NCBI GenBank assembly: GCA_020747065.1
Contig: JAGMVK010000012.1
Location: forward strand, 1,364,001-1,428,000
Direction: 5' to 3'
DNA: 64,000 nucleotides
Source: Cadophora sp. MPI-SDFR-AT-0126
Lineage: Eukaryota > Ascomycota > Leotiomycetes > Helotiales > Ploettnerulaceae
The position numbers and the translations under genes are program-made. Shown in pieces: positions 24,369 through 35,627 of this stretch. Below the pieces are notes generated by a model. The model worked only from the letters and a program-made list of their open reading frames with translations. It made no database searches and was not told the DNA's origin. The stretch's first letter is position 1. Every line of letters begins with the position of its first letter.

Positions 24369-25579
24369 ATGGCCTCGTCAAGCACCCCCGTTGCCCTTGC
24401 AGCTGGAACTCACATTTGGGAACCCACGCCCGAGAGTCTGGCTTTTCAAGATGAGATACTAGCCATCATGCGCAAGCACAAAATCACCAGGCTCGATACG
24501 GCTCGAGCATATGTATGTCACACTTTCTCTGCCGATTCTATGTCATGTTGAGCTTGCTAATAACGCGGGATTTCAGGGAGAGGGCCGTTCTGAGGAGTCA
24601 ATTGGCCTCAAGGGCTTGGCAAAGGAATTCATCATCACGACGAAAGCTCCCACTGCAACTCCTGGTAAAGGCAGTTATGAGAATATAATCAAAGAGGCGA
24701 GGCTGAGCTTTGCTGCGCTGAAGGTGGATCGGGTAGGTTATGACCTCGTTTATGTGCCGTGTCACGAGCATTGCGTTGTGAACTGTATTGACCAGTGATC
24801 TTCTGCTAGGTGAGAGTGTATCTCCTACACGCTCCAGATAACACCGTGCCCTTCGAGGAAACCTACAAGGCAATCCAAGAACTTTACCTCGAAGGAAGAT
24901 TCGAGAAAGTGAGTTCGCCAACTCTGCCCACCAGTCGGGAAATAGTCACAAATCTGACATCCATTGACAGTTCGGCCTCTCCAATTACGACGCTTCTCAA
25001 GTCCGCGAATGGTACGCTTACGGAAAGGAACACGGCTTCGTCCTACCCACGGTTTATCAAAGCATATACTCCGCGGCCACTCGCACTCGGGAATTTGAGC
25101 TCTTCCCCACACTCCGTGAGCTAGGCATCTCGATCCAGGCATACTCCCCTCTAGCGATGGGGTTTCTCGCCAAGAAAGCGTCTGATTTCGAGCCTGGCAC
25201 CAACAAACTAACCGGCGGCCGCTGGGACACCACTAATCCGTTCGGCATGATTCAGGGTATGATGTTCAACAAGCCATCCATGATCAACTTGCTGAAAGAG
25301 TGGAATGAGATCGCTGCGGCGGCTGGACTATCAAAGGCGGGCATGGCGTATAGATGGGTGATGTATCACTCAGCACTCAAGGGTGAGCTGGGCGATGAGA
25401 TGATTATCGGTGCGAGTACTTCGAAGCAGTTCGAGGAGACAGTTGTGGAGGTTGAGAAGGGTCCGTTGGATGTTGAGGTCGTGGCTAAAATCGGTGCGCT
25501 TTGGGAGCCTGTCAAGGCTGATGCTGAGACGAGCATCCTGAGAGCGATGGGGGTCTTAGGCTCTGGAGGTGCTCATTGA
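24369..25579 (+). CDS. Aldo-keto reductase (aflatoxin aldehyde reductase-like)
   Basis: Four exons (24369-24512, 24577-24732, 24810-24908, 24971-25579) give about 335 residues with an NADPH-dependent aldo-keto reductase barrel. The catalytic tetrad can be placed: Asp and Tyr in LDTARAYGEG, Lys in IITTKAPTA and His in VYLLHAPDNTVPFEET. Further barrel segments are KFGLSNYDASQVREW, PTVYQSIYSA, SIQAYSPLAMGFL, and the cofactor end IIGASTSKQFEE. The arrangement resembles AKR7-like reductases that act on aldehydes, but fungal members of this group also reduce ketones in secondary metabolism. The gene converges on a bZIP regulator with only 86 bp between stops. No other biosynthetic enzyme of an obvious cluster lies next to it. 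Confidence 0.9.
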
Positions 25580-25665
25580 TGGTTGTGCTTGCTCTAAAAC
25601 CATCGGCAATGAGAAGTTTTGATGATGATTTCCTATATACAGACACTGAAGACATGTCCACATTA

Positions 25666-27251
25666 TCAATGTTTGGAAATTGACAACCTCAACGCATGCT
25701 CGATAGCTTCTTTCCTGATCCCTGGAGAGGGCCCGATACACGAAGCAGCGAGTACTAGAAATCTCATCAGTCTATCTAGGCGCAGAGTAATGTTGATGAA
25801 ATTTTCGATAGTTGTAGGTGAATTGCATTGATATTCCGAGTCGAACTGGGATGCACTGCTCAGAGTCTGATGCTGGAGGAAGGAGTCCAGAACCGCAGTA
25901 ACTTTCTTATGGCTTGCGTCCAGAGCATGAACTTGTTCCACGAACATTGGCGTTTCGCGTTCACTGACCTGTGCGTGTCCTCCCTGCGATATCGTGAGGT
26001 CGTTATGTTGCGCTTCTTTGACAATTGGCCAGGACGCCAGGACTCTTGATCGTTGGATCTCTTCTGTGAACACCGCATTCGCATCGTGGCTCCAGATGTC
26101 TCCCAGATTATCTTCTGGAATAGCAATCTGGAGCACACCACCTTGCCCGCTATCCACTAGAAAGATCCCCATGTCTTCCAAAAATTCCAGCACATCAATC
26201 GGTTCTAACCATTCTCCTTGGAAATCCCGTAAACCCGTCTCAAGCTTCGTTCTCGTTCGCCCATGGACTAATTGCTGCGGTTCCAATTTCCCTGCTCGAG
26301 GCACCACAATGCCATCGCTCCCTTCAATTGACCGATACAATCTTGGACATCCAAAAATTATGCCTTGCTCTGGATCTTCGTGCATATGCTCGAAGTTACT
26401 CGCTCGGGCTCGGAGACATTGCTCCCGTAGCTGGTCAATGGTCACCCATGTGAGGTGGATAGATAGCGCGGGATGGAGATCATCGAAGGTCGTATCTGGA
26501 GAGGTCAGTAGTTGCAGGCCCTGCTCAGAACAGAGCCGTAGCAGCAGTGATGTAAACCAAGTCCCTCGCGGGGTCTTTAGGTCTACCAATGCCGAGTGCT
26601 GCTGCACACCTGTCGTGGTAGATGAGTCCATCGACGGTACGGAATGTGGTACGTCTCCGCTCGGAAAGCCACTGGAAAATGCCGTTGAGGCTGTATTGGA
26701 GCTCGAAACTCGTGCAACTTCTATTGGCATTACTTCTCGACTAATAGTACCCTGGTCGATAACATCCACCGCGGCAATTGCTTCACAGTCCACCGACTTT
26801 TTCGGCCCGCCAGCTATCTGAAGCGGTTCCTCGGAGCGCGCTTTCTGAACTGCTGATGCGATCTCCAACGTAATTTTACTGATCTCCAGTGCCAGCCTGG
26901 GCGGGAGGTCTTCTTTTGCACTCATTAAATTTTGGAATCTCGAAGATGAGAGTGTTATTTGTTCCAGAGCATGTTCGAGCTTCATTATTCTCGCTTTTAA
27001 GTCGTCTACTTTCGTGTCTCTACGATCTCGATATGCCCTCTGCGCGAGCCTAACTCGCTCTTTCCGGTGCTGATGTAAAGTCAGCAAATGTCAGACTTTT
27101 CAGCGTGATTTGGGATGCTACCTACCGCAACTACATCTTCTCGTGACCCTAAAGTGGATTCTAGCCGTGGTCGCCCCCGCCTTCGCGGTGGTTGGACGTG
27201 ATTCTTCTCGACGTTTTGAATCGGGTCGATTGCTGAACTCGATGAAGCCAT
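25666..27251 (-). CDS. bZIP transcription factor (Yap/AP-1-like basic region)
   Basis: Two exons (27126-27251 and 25666-27069) join across a 56-nt intron that falls just before the basic region. The protein, about 509 residues, begins MASSSSAIDPIQNVEKN, followed by a PRRRGRPRL hook-like basic stretch. The bZIP itself starts at about residue 43: HRKERVRLAQRAYRDRRD, then heptad-like VDDLKARIMKLEHALEQI. The RxAQRAYRxR pattern is that of fungal Yap-type factors. The C-terminal 350 residues (for example TWFTSLLLRLCSEQGL, LSIHLTWVTIDQLREQCL) resemble the helical regions found after fungal bZIPs of unknown function. No Cys-rich redox domain as in Yap1 is seen. It may regulate the neighbouring aldo-keto reductase, but this is only inferred from position. 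An upstream in-frame TTG was not used as start. Confidence 0.87.
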
Positions 27252-28141
27252 TGAAAAGGGCCAAAATCTGGACAAACACTGGGGGCGGCTTGGAAGGCGA
27301 CACTGCGTTGCGTGACAAACTAATCATAGATCTTGACGAAGCATACGAACCTTGAGATCCACTTTAAAGGGTGGAACAACGGCTGACAAATGTCTCGCTT
27401 GGCGCTCTTAGTTTAGTCGAGCTTAATTAAACGATGAGCCCAATCTGCACGAAACTCAGACTCATACGGATCTCTAAAGGGCATATTGACTTCTATACCG
27501 GGACATCGCACGGTGTCTCAGAGCTTTCATTTTATCTCGACTCGCATCTGCAAAGGCTCGCTGATTGAGGTGAACGTATCATTTTCACGTGACACCGCTT
27601 TTCAAGCACAGAAACGACATCCACGTGGTGCTGGGGAAACCGAAAATGACGAGGGCCGCCGAGTGTATCAAACTACGATGGCAGTCTGCTGTAAGTTAGT
27701 TTCTTCGGCCGCCAAAGCTCCTATCAAAGCTCCTACTCATAGCGCAATGCTCGTCAAAACTCGTCTTGTGAGGCCGATCCATGGTATGATTGAAACCTGT
27801 TTCTAGTGAGTCCCAGACACCAGACCTCGATTCGAAAAAGTTGTCTAGATTAATCGGACATGAACGAGATCATTCCGTTGTCTACTCTTTTGGCAATTGA
27901 CTCGATTTTCCTTTCGGTGCAATTACCTTTCACAGATACAATAGTAGAAGTGGATCAACCCCAATTCACACTTCTAGCGGGCCACAATATCGGGATGAAT
28001 GGGCCCTGCTTAACATGGTTGACTAGTCAAATTTGGAACTTTTCTCTTTGCGCGATGTTCAAATATCCACAAAACTATGAGAAGTGAATCATTGGCGCCT
28101 TGAACAGAATATACTGCGAACCAAAAACCCCCCACGGCTAG
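27252..28141. other. Gene-free stretch upstream of the bZIP gene
   Basis: About 890 bp with promoter of the bZIP factor on the left and the 3' flank of the ankyrin gene on the right. Open frames are short and unconvincing; nothing else was recognised. Confidence 0.4.
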
Positions 28142-30460
28142 CTATACCCAGCTTCCTGGAATCTGTGGTGGGTTGGCGTCCTCATCAACTATTTCTGCCC
28201 TAATGTATTTTCCACCAACCATGTGCCAATCTGAGCCATCTTCAGGCGGCAGGACCTCTCCGCCTTTGTCTCCAGTAAGCAAAGAGTAGTAGTCGCAAGA
28301 TAAAGCAAATTCTGAGAGCTCTTCGTAACATGTTTCAGGTGTGTCCCAATAAATCTCCACCCAATTTCGCGGCATGAACTCGACGCTGGATATTCCTCCC
28401 CATAACTTCAAAAGCCTGGTATTCCAAAGCTGCACTTCTCGCTCTTCGTATGCTTGAAGGTCGACCCCTTCTCCTTCAAGGATTCGAAGCCATGCTGCTA
28501 GTATCTTTTTCAAAGACCTCCTAGTTCGATGTGGTGGATGACGGCTGTTGTGCGGCCAGTGCACTCTAAAGGAGTTACTCAGAAGAACAAGAAATGGCGT
28601 CTTTCCACAGGCAGACAGTGCGTGAATATCAGCACCTGCTCTCAGTATATCCTTAACAAGCTGTTCCCATGCTTCAAACTCAAGATGGTCTTTGGTTCCA
28701 AGTTCTCGATCATTGAAAAGAAAGCTGCCTCGCGTTGAGATATGCGACCATCTTTGCACTGCGTAGTGCAAGATAGTGAAGCCCCTTCCGCATCTCTGCA
28801 TTGCCACTTCTTCCGTGATTTGTCGGTTGGGTAGTCCCTCACGAAGTAATGCAACTGGGTCCATAAACCACGTATCAAACTTTTGTCGCCACAATGGTTC
28901 GGCAAATTCATCCGGGCAAACTTCAGATTTTCCCTGCTCAAGAAGCCAGGAGTACGTTGAAACTGGTCCTAGATAGAGTTGTAAAGCATTATGGCCTCCC
29001 CCATCGACACTTGCTAGGCCGCCTTCTCCACGCTCGAGGAGAAGCCGTAAGATCTCAAGGTGTACAGCTTCACTTATGGTTTTCTGCGAGACGAGATGTG
29101 CACCAAGCCAAGAGAACATCTGCAGTGCCGTACTTGGTGGTAGGGTCAATAGTAGTCTCGGAACTGGTAAATAATAGGTGGCTTACCAGGTTCCATTGTA
29201 ATCCTTATTCAGAATCACTGATGCGAAGTTCCCCGGACCAGATTTGGCATTTACATCAACCCCACACTGAAGCAAAAATTTCGCAGTCTCGATCTGGCCT
29301 CTACTTATTGCATACTGTTGGGACACCTTCTATCAGAATGCGAGAGTCAAGTTGATCAAGGTGACCTACATGCAGTGTTGTAAACCCATCGTAATCCGTG
29401 CTAAATGGAGACGCTGCCCCAGCCTGGAAAAGCTGCTGTAGGCCATCCACATCTCCTTTCGTGCACAATCCGAAGATTTCGTCGTTGCTTGAAGTCGGGT
29501 AGTACGTTCGAAATCTATGATCCCATCCACTGTAAGCTTTTCTGGACCGAATTTGGTACCGACGTGAAAGGAGCCACGACGGTAGCTGAATGCTGATATA
29601 TCTTTCCGCTGGCGCAGAAGAGCTTCTTGGCTTATCGCGTGCTGATTCTCCCGACGGTCGTGTCTTGGGACCACTGCTTAGTTCTAGGCTCCCGATCAAA
29701 TACTTGATGAGAGATTTTGAGCTGCCCGTGAATGCAACTTCAGAGCGAGTCGTGGTATTAAAGGTTAACGACTTTTGACTGTCCACTTTCTTCAAATCTC
29801 CTTCCCAAGAGATCAAGGTAAGATCTGATCTACTATCTGATTGTTCCTGTTTTTGCGTATCGCGGACGAATTCGTTCGGGAATATTCCAGATATCGTTAT
29901 CTTCAGCTCATCCATTGCTCGATGCTGAGTTTCCCATTCATAGCGTTGCACAGCACTGCTTACAATATTAGATATGTTAAATTGATTGATTCTGATGCGA
30001 TTCATAGAACTTAAAGCAATAGTAGCACTCACTTATAGTAGCATTGGTTTGCTAGCGTCAACAGTGTTTTCGTGCTTTCTAGATGTACCTTGAGCCTTGC
30101 AAGCTTGTCCCGTTTCAGGCCCACTTTGAACGATGTCCATTTTCTCTTGGACGCAAGTAATCCACTGATTTCTTCCGCAATGCAATTTAGACTAACACAT
30201 CCAGTTTTGCACAGCCTGATTGACTTCTCCACGGCTGGCCGAATAGTTGGAATCGTGTACATCTGATCGTTGATGCTCTGCTCAATGTCTTGCAGTACCA
30301 GACTGAGAATATCGAGTTCTTCAAGAGCTACACAGACCTCTGTCGGTGTTTCTTCAATAATGTCCAAGAAGTCCTTCAAAATTTTGATGCTAGAGGCGAG
30401 CTGGATAGCGAGGGAGAAGACGCTGAGCCCGCCACCAATGACACCAAAGACTTCGGCCAT
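28142..30460 (-). CDS. STAND-type N-terminal domain plus ankyrin-repeat protein
   Basis: Reading the minus strand, the protein starts MAEVFGVIGGGLSVFSLAIQ, the helical N-terminal domain found in many fungal NLR/STAND-like proteins, extending to a helical KILKDFLDIIEETPTEVCVALEELD region. After an intron it continues with SAVQRYEWETQHRAMDELKI, a Ser-rich linker, and an ankyrin region: DEIFGLCTKGDVDGLQQLFQ and DGFTTLHYAISRGQIETAKF. Another intron leads to TALQMFSWLGAHL, and RGFTILHYAVQRW plus ILRAGADIHALSACGKTPF form a further ankyrin-like pair. The C-terminal 150 residues are not recognised. No NACHT or NB-ARC nucleotide-binding domain is present between the N-terminal domain and the repeats, so this is an NB-less architecture. 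Such proteins are thought to relate to heterokaryon recognition or stress signalling, but no function is assigned here. Intron ends were chosen by frame. Confidence 0.8.
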
Positions 30461-32517
30461 ATTTCTTTCGAGATCACAAATCTATCTGCTCTTATTTAAC
30501 AAATGAGCTTGAAATATCGGCTTCGGGTAGTCTTCTGGCAGAGGTTCAAATTAGTATAATCAGTGTTGCCTAGAAATCATGAGCGGTTACAGGACGGTTA
30601 CAGTGAGGCTATGTGTTCATCACGTGACGCATGCAGGCTGCCCAAACAAATCCTTGTTGAAACAAGGTAGCTGAGGCTGTGCCATGAGGCTGCATGCTAG
30701 GCTCACCCAGCTTTTGTACAACTTTCGAGACTCATAGAAATCCACGAGTTCTTCAATTCCCTGATCTGTCAAATCAAAACCGTCGAGTTGCTGCTTTATC
30801 TTGAGGAGATTAAAACTCTCTGTGCACCCACAGATCCTATCAAGCTCGGTGTTTAGCTAAACGGGAAATGCTGTCGCTCGAATTGCAGTGACTTGAACTC
30901 CTTAAAAGATTGGACTCTCAGAAATTGAAGCCGCACTGTCAATCAAAAGTTTCGTCGATAGGCGAATAGTAAAAGACCAGTATTATGAAATATTGAATCT
31001 TGACAGCAAATGTAAAGAACAGCTACCTATCATCATAATTGGCTGTTCAGTGGGGGCTCCCCGACCCATCAGCGTACTCGGTTGTCTGGATGGGAATGTT
31101 TACAAATAATGTCATTGATCGATACAAGGCCAGATATTGAGCTAAAAACACCTCGTCTACATCATGTGAAAGGCAAAGTGAGCCTTTAGGACCAAAAATA
31201 TCATCTAACATTCGATTGCAGTACTGAGTGTTGTGGCCAGCGTAGCACTAGCAGCGTATGCACAAATGAAATAGACTAGGGGTCTATCAACATGGACTTA
31301 GAGTTGTAAGTGACTGTATTGGAGGTTTTGTTTGGCATATACCTAGCACCAAGTCGATATTCTATTTGGCCAAGCGCTTTGTAGGTTTCCTTGAGCACAC
31401 ATGTCATATCAGGAATGTGCTGCTTCTCCGTCCTAGGCCGTATCCTGAAGCTCGCTAATCTAGCCGTTCTTGCTAAGAGCTTACAGCAATTGGAAGATGT
31501 TCTCTCCAGAAATCGAAACGTAGTGTTCGAAGATAGATGCTATGGAACATGTCAAGTACGTGATTCTAGATAAAAGTGTACAGCACCGAGTTAATTTAAT
31601 TACGGCTGTCCAGTGAATACACGCCAAGAGTGTTACATCGCTTCCCAAAGGTCGGCCACGAGCAATTCTTACATTTGGAACATGTTCAGTACAAGAAGAA
31701 AGTCAATTTCCGATGTACGAAAGTCCGAAAACTGAATCCAAAAGCCAAAGAAGGAAGGGAGTTTTTGTGAGAATGGAAAACAAGACTTTCTCATCTCGCT
31801 TAGCATGCTTCCCCAACTCCGCCTGGCCTTCGTGGCAGCTTTGGTCAGTCGAACCCCCCAGGTACTGATCTATCCGATGATGAATTAAATTGCAATCTAT
31901 GGTCATAGGCGAGAAGCGCACCAAAAAATAGCGCTAGATCTCGTGTGTACCAATACTTCAAGCTTTACCCGGGCAAGCCACCCGTTATTCCCACATCCTA
32001 TTAATTGTACACGCTTTTATCACTCTCCACACACTTCAATTGAACTTCAAATGAAACTCTAGACTCGTAACGCTGACAACATAGAGTCATTTATTTGAAT
32101 TGCCGAGTATGTTGCTTCTCAAGAAATGAAATTTTGATAAGCTTTGGTTATACTGTACATTCCTCGTTGATCGCCTTTGAGCAAAATATAAGAAGATGGT
32201 TAAACTCAGCGCTTGCTCCTCAAAAATGAGAACAATCGGTCAGGTGCAGAGCGTCAAGTAGAGTTCACCCCGCCACCTGATCTTCAGGAATGATCCTCGA
32301 ATATTAAAGTCAGTTCGTCCGATGTATCCGATGTGATTTGCCTTGTCATTGACTCTCATTAATTACAATTGTTTATCCTAGATCCTTGGGAAAACTATCT
32401 GTCGCTAGACCTGATTTACGTATAAATAGGTCCCTCCCCTCTGATCTTTCACATACAAATCAACTCTCATTCTTTTGCTCCTCCTTATCCAACTCCAACT
32501 CTTTTTTGACTATCAAC
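30461..32517. other. 2 kb gene-free, AT-richer stretch
   Basis: No gene is supported on either strand. Open frames are short with many stops. The stretch could hold decayed mobile-element sequence, but no terminal repeat or transposase-like motif was visible by eye. The right end (about 32400-32517) reads as a promoter and 5' leader with TATAAATA-like sequence near 32420-32427 upstream of the small secreted protein. Confidence 0.4.
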
Positions 32518-33209
32518 ATGAAGCCGACTACGTTCTTTACTATAGCGTCTGCTGTGGTGCCCGGAATTCTCTCCAGACTCACATAAATGGATCCCAGTTT
32601 CGTACCAACTCTGGACGATTCTATACTTGACAAGCCGTCAGTGGAGAAGTTCACTGACCCAAATGTGCCGACATTGGTTCTGGATCAGCTTGATAAACGC
32701 CAAACTGAGCCGGATCCAGACCGTAATGCCACCCTTCAAGATGGTCTTGTCTTCGTGCTACAATGTGTCGATGCTGGCTTTAGAGAGCCTTGCATTGCAT
32801 TTGGGGCTCCTCCCGGAGCATGTGGTGAGCTCTACTAGAATGTGGGAATTCATCTTGTCATACTGACAAATCAATTTGCAGTATCCTACTTCAGCTTCCG
32901 GTCACGAAATGATACTTCCATATCTGATCCATACAATGACGCCGTCAGCTCGATCTCGACGAATACCGGCGGCAATTGTCAATTTTACAAGTCAGGACCC
33001 AGTTTCCATACATTTCGACCCCTTGGCGAGGAGCACCAGTCTTGGTATTTTCAAGTGAAGTACTGATTCTGTACAGATACTTGGGCTGCAACGTCAAGGG
33101 AGATGACCGAGGCCTAACCGTTGATTACAACTACAATCTTGCCGTCGCTCCTGAAGGAGGCGATCGCGTTCCTGAATACGAGAATCAGATCACGTCTTGG
33201 AGATGTTAG
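32518..33209 (+). CDS. Small secreted-type Cys-containing protein with interrupted leader and alternative last exon
   Basis: A hydrophobic leader-like segment (ATG at 32518; KPTTFFTIASAVVPGIL) is followed in the same frame by a TAA at 32584-32586, and by a second ATG at 32587. From there the frame runs to a Kex2-like KR site (LDQLDKR, about 32698-32703). The mature part carries an N-glycosylation-type NAT and Cys residues in VLQCVDAGFREPC and GAPPGACV. Exon 1 ends at 32824, exon 2 is 32882-32990 (SYFSFRSRNDTSISDPYNDA), and exon 3A is 33077-33209, ending ENQITSWRC and a stop. The 3A exon has a CNVKGDDRG block. The small size, KR site and even Cys content suggest a secreted effector-like or structural protein; I do not recognise a family. 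The in-frame stop means either a pseudogenised allele, a start at 32587 without a signal peptide, or stop bypass. The exon 2 donor (gtcagg) is weak. Confidence 0.55.
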
Positions 33210-33246
33210 ATCTTGGAGAAATCTCGCTGACAGTTTTGTTTGGAAG

Positions 33247-33373
33247 ATACATTAGGTGCAACAACAAGGGAGATGATCGCGGGGTAACACTTTCCTACGA
33301 GTATGACCTGGCTGTTGCTTCTGATGGCTACAGCAGTGACTACGAGAATCAAATTACCTCTTGGAGATGCTGA
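33247..33373 (+). other. Tandem duplicate of the last exon (alternative terminal exon 3B)
   Basis: This stretch repeats exon 3A of the preceding gene. It has its own acceptor (tttggaag before ATAC) with a CTGAC-type branch site upstream, enters in the same phase, and ends in its own stop. Shared blocks are KGDDRG, LAVA and YENQITSWRC; differences include CNNKG for CNVKG, SYEYD for DYNYN, and a shorter variable loop. Because exon 3A ends in a stop, 3A and 3B can only be used alternatively, unless 3B is an unused duplicate. Confidence 0.6.
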
Positions 33374-33554
33374 GGGGATCATATGGACAGCTTGGACTCC
33401 GTTATGTGTTATACTCGAAGAGCTCTGACTTGTGCCTAATGTCTAGACTTGGACTAGCTAATAAGGTATCCTATTGTCTTGAGCCCGATATTGTTCTCGA
33501 AACGCTTTAAATGTGCCTGTTTCATATTGATTTTTTTAGTACCATGTTTTACTG

Positions 33555-34301
33555 TCAAAATACACAAACATGTAATGGGTCGTTCGGCTTGAGCCTGCGA
33601 GCTTTCTGAGTCTCGGTCTCTGACTGTCGATGCATCTCAAGAACGACATCCATAGCGCCTTCCAGACCAACACGAGTCCCGATAATTCCATCCGTATTCA
33701 ACCCCGTTTGGATTGTTTCATCAGTGACCGCAATGGGCCACTTTGCCAAACCCTCTGGATCTGATGTACGCAAAAGTAACACCCCATCATTTTTCCAATC
33801 TTCTTTATCAACAACGATGACAATGCTTCGAAATGACAAGCCAAGCTCGAAGTACTCGTGCCACTTGGTAAAGGATTGAATCTCCTCAACATCTATCTCA
33901 TCCAGCACTTTCTGTCGCGAGTCAACCTGCTCACACAGCTTCTTATGAGCAGCCAATATAGCATCCGGTTGTTTAGGACTATCCTCATCCCAACAGGCAA
34001 TAAAATGGGCGAAAAAGGTCCCAAACTCGATATCCGACTCATTTGGCACAAGCCACTTGTTATAGACAGTCCTCCAAAACCCGCTCATACCAATGTGGAT
34101 TCTTGGAATGTAATAGATAGCGCAGGCTTTGTTGCACGATCGATGGATCTTCGTGAGCGGGAGGCGGGAATCGAGGGTGGTGCTTTTCAGGAGCAATGGT
34201 TGATACCACTGCGACTCTTGGACACGACGGTGCCCTGATTCTTCCTCTGGCCGATAGAGAGCCGCAAGAACAGGGCCAACAGACTTGTATCGTCCACCCA
34301 T
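33555..34301 (-). CDS. Hypothetical protein, unrecognised family
   Basis: An open minus frame of about 249 codons from an ATG at 34299-34301; a second candidate start lies at 34086-34088 (MSGFWRTVYNKWLVPNESD). The sequence contains DIEFGTFFAHFIACWDED, QSFTKWHEYFELGLSF, and a hydrophobic strand RSIVIVVDKEDWKNDGVLLL, which looks like folded protein rather than noise. No domain, signal peptide or catalytic motif was identified. Amino-acid composition is balanced and no intron is needed. It could be a genuine orphan gene or the remnant of a longer gene. The region upstream of the ATG stays open to an in-frame TTG at 34389-34391. Confidence 0.4.
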   Translation of the reverse strand: MGGRYKSVGPVLAALYRPEEESGHRRVQESQWYQPLLLKSTTLDSRLPLTKIHRSCNKACAIYYIPRIHIGMSGFWRTVYNKWLVPNESDIEFGTFFAHFIACWDEDSPKQPDAILAAHKKLCEQVDSRQKVLDEIDVEEIQSFTKWHEYFELGLSFRSIVIVVDKEDWKNDGVLLLRTSDPEGLAKWPIAVTDETIQTGLNTDGIIGTRVGLEGAMDVVLEMHRQSETETQKARRLKPNDPLHVCVF

Positions 34302-35627
34302 TAGTACTAGAGTATAGAAATAGGTTCGGTGATGATATGACTTTGTGAAAATGTGGATTTTCCAACTTCTGTAGTGAGATTTTGAGCACAATCTTGGTCA
34401 GGAGCGGGGCAGGAATCTTCTGAAGTGGTTCTCACCGGCCCACACGCCTCGTTTTGAAAACGAGGCTGACGAGGCGAAAAGCCAACATTTTGCACCAACA
34501 TTTTGCACCCGAAATAGTTCCAACTGCATAAAGCCATTCTAGGCAGACATCTCTGCCGCAGCGGAGTCTCTCGCATCGTTTCAAACCAAGAAAGTCAATA
34601 AGAAAGGTGGCCAATAAATTGAAAGCATTTTCTTGAGCAAGAACACCATCTTGGTGATGCAAACAGCCTGCAGCCTTAGGTTGCTATCTATAGATGGCCG
34701 TAGGGCAACAACTGATACTTTCCGGGCTTTATCGCCTGAGGCGAATCGTTAAACGTGCCGTTGACCATCCGCTGTAGCTCTACCTGGTCAAAGTCGACGG
34801 TTAAAGTTCACAGTCGTATTCTCATCCTCTGGAATCGGACGTGTGATACAGAAATATTGGATGCTCAGCTTACTTTACTGTTGATCTGTTGAGTGTAAGT
34901 AGAATTTCCTTTAAAACAGAAGCTATAGAAGGGTCAGTATCAGATCGGGGGGTCCTTTTCCTCGCTTAACCATCAACAATGACAGATCTCCCACACACAA
35001 CTCCTCTTATATGAGAAGAGAAATCATACCATCTGCATATCGCAGCTCACGCAATTACGTATGTAAAAAAGTTTTCAAAGATGTCTTTCATTCCAGAAAG
35101 CCGCAAATTCGCTACCGGTCTGTCTAGATCTGACAGGCTCCTTCTCCGAAGTCTCCAAGAACTGATGTTTTGATCTGCCGACATGACACACTACTGAAAG
35201 AGACCCCAAGTTAATCATGAGTCAGGAAAAGATAAACTACAAGAGAGACGTTGATGGTGAATCTGCCAACAGTAGGAGTATGGTGAGAAGCCTACCAAAA
35301 CCCTAAAACTTCGCTCAGAAAAAATCAGACTGCTGATCAGTAGTTTCTGCTTGCAACAATCCTCCTCACCAACAGCTCTATGCGCCCACTATCAGTTGAT
35401 TAAGTAGTGACGAAATGTCGAGATATACAAAAACGAGGCATAGACAGAAGCGAGAAGCCATCTAGACACTTGAAGACATCATGATCTCATTCAATCATCT
35501 CTCATACTCATTAATCATCCAATCGCTCACGTGCAGAAAAAGACGAGAAATTACCATCAAAGTGTCTCTCACCAAGAAGCCAAGTAACATCTCTTTTCCT
35601 AATTCCCCAATCTTCCCGCCAATGAAC
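34302..35627. other. Gene-free stretch, 1.3 kb
   Basis: Nothing supported. Open frames occur only as short segments; the stretch may hold the promoter of the hypothetical gene and the 3' flank of the RING gene. No repeat or RNA was recognised. Confidence 0.4.

Noticed and set aside
30461..32517. Possible transposon relic in the AT-richer stretch
   Set aside because: No terminal repeats, target duplications or transposase/RT motifs could be identified by eye. A repeat-masker run against the genome would decide.
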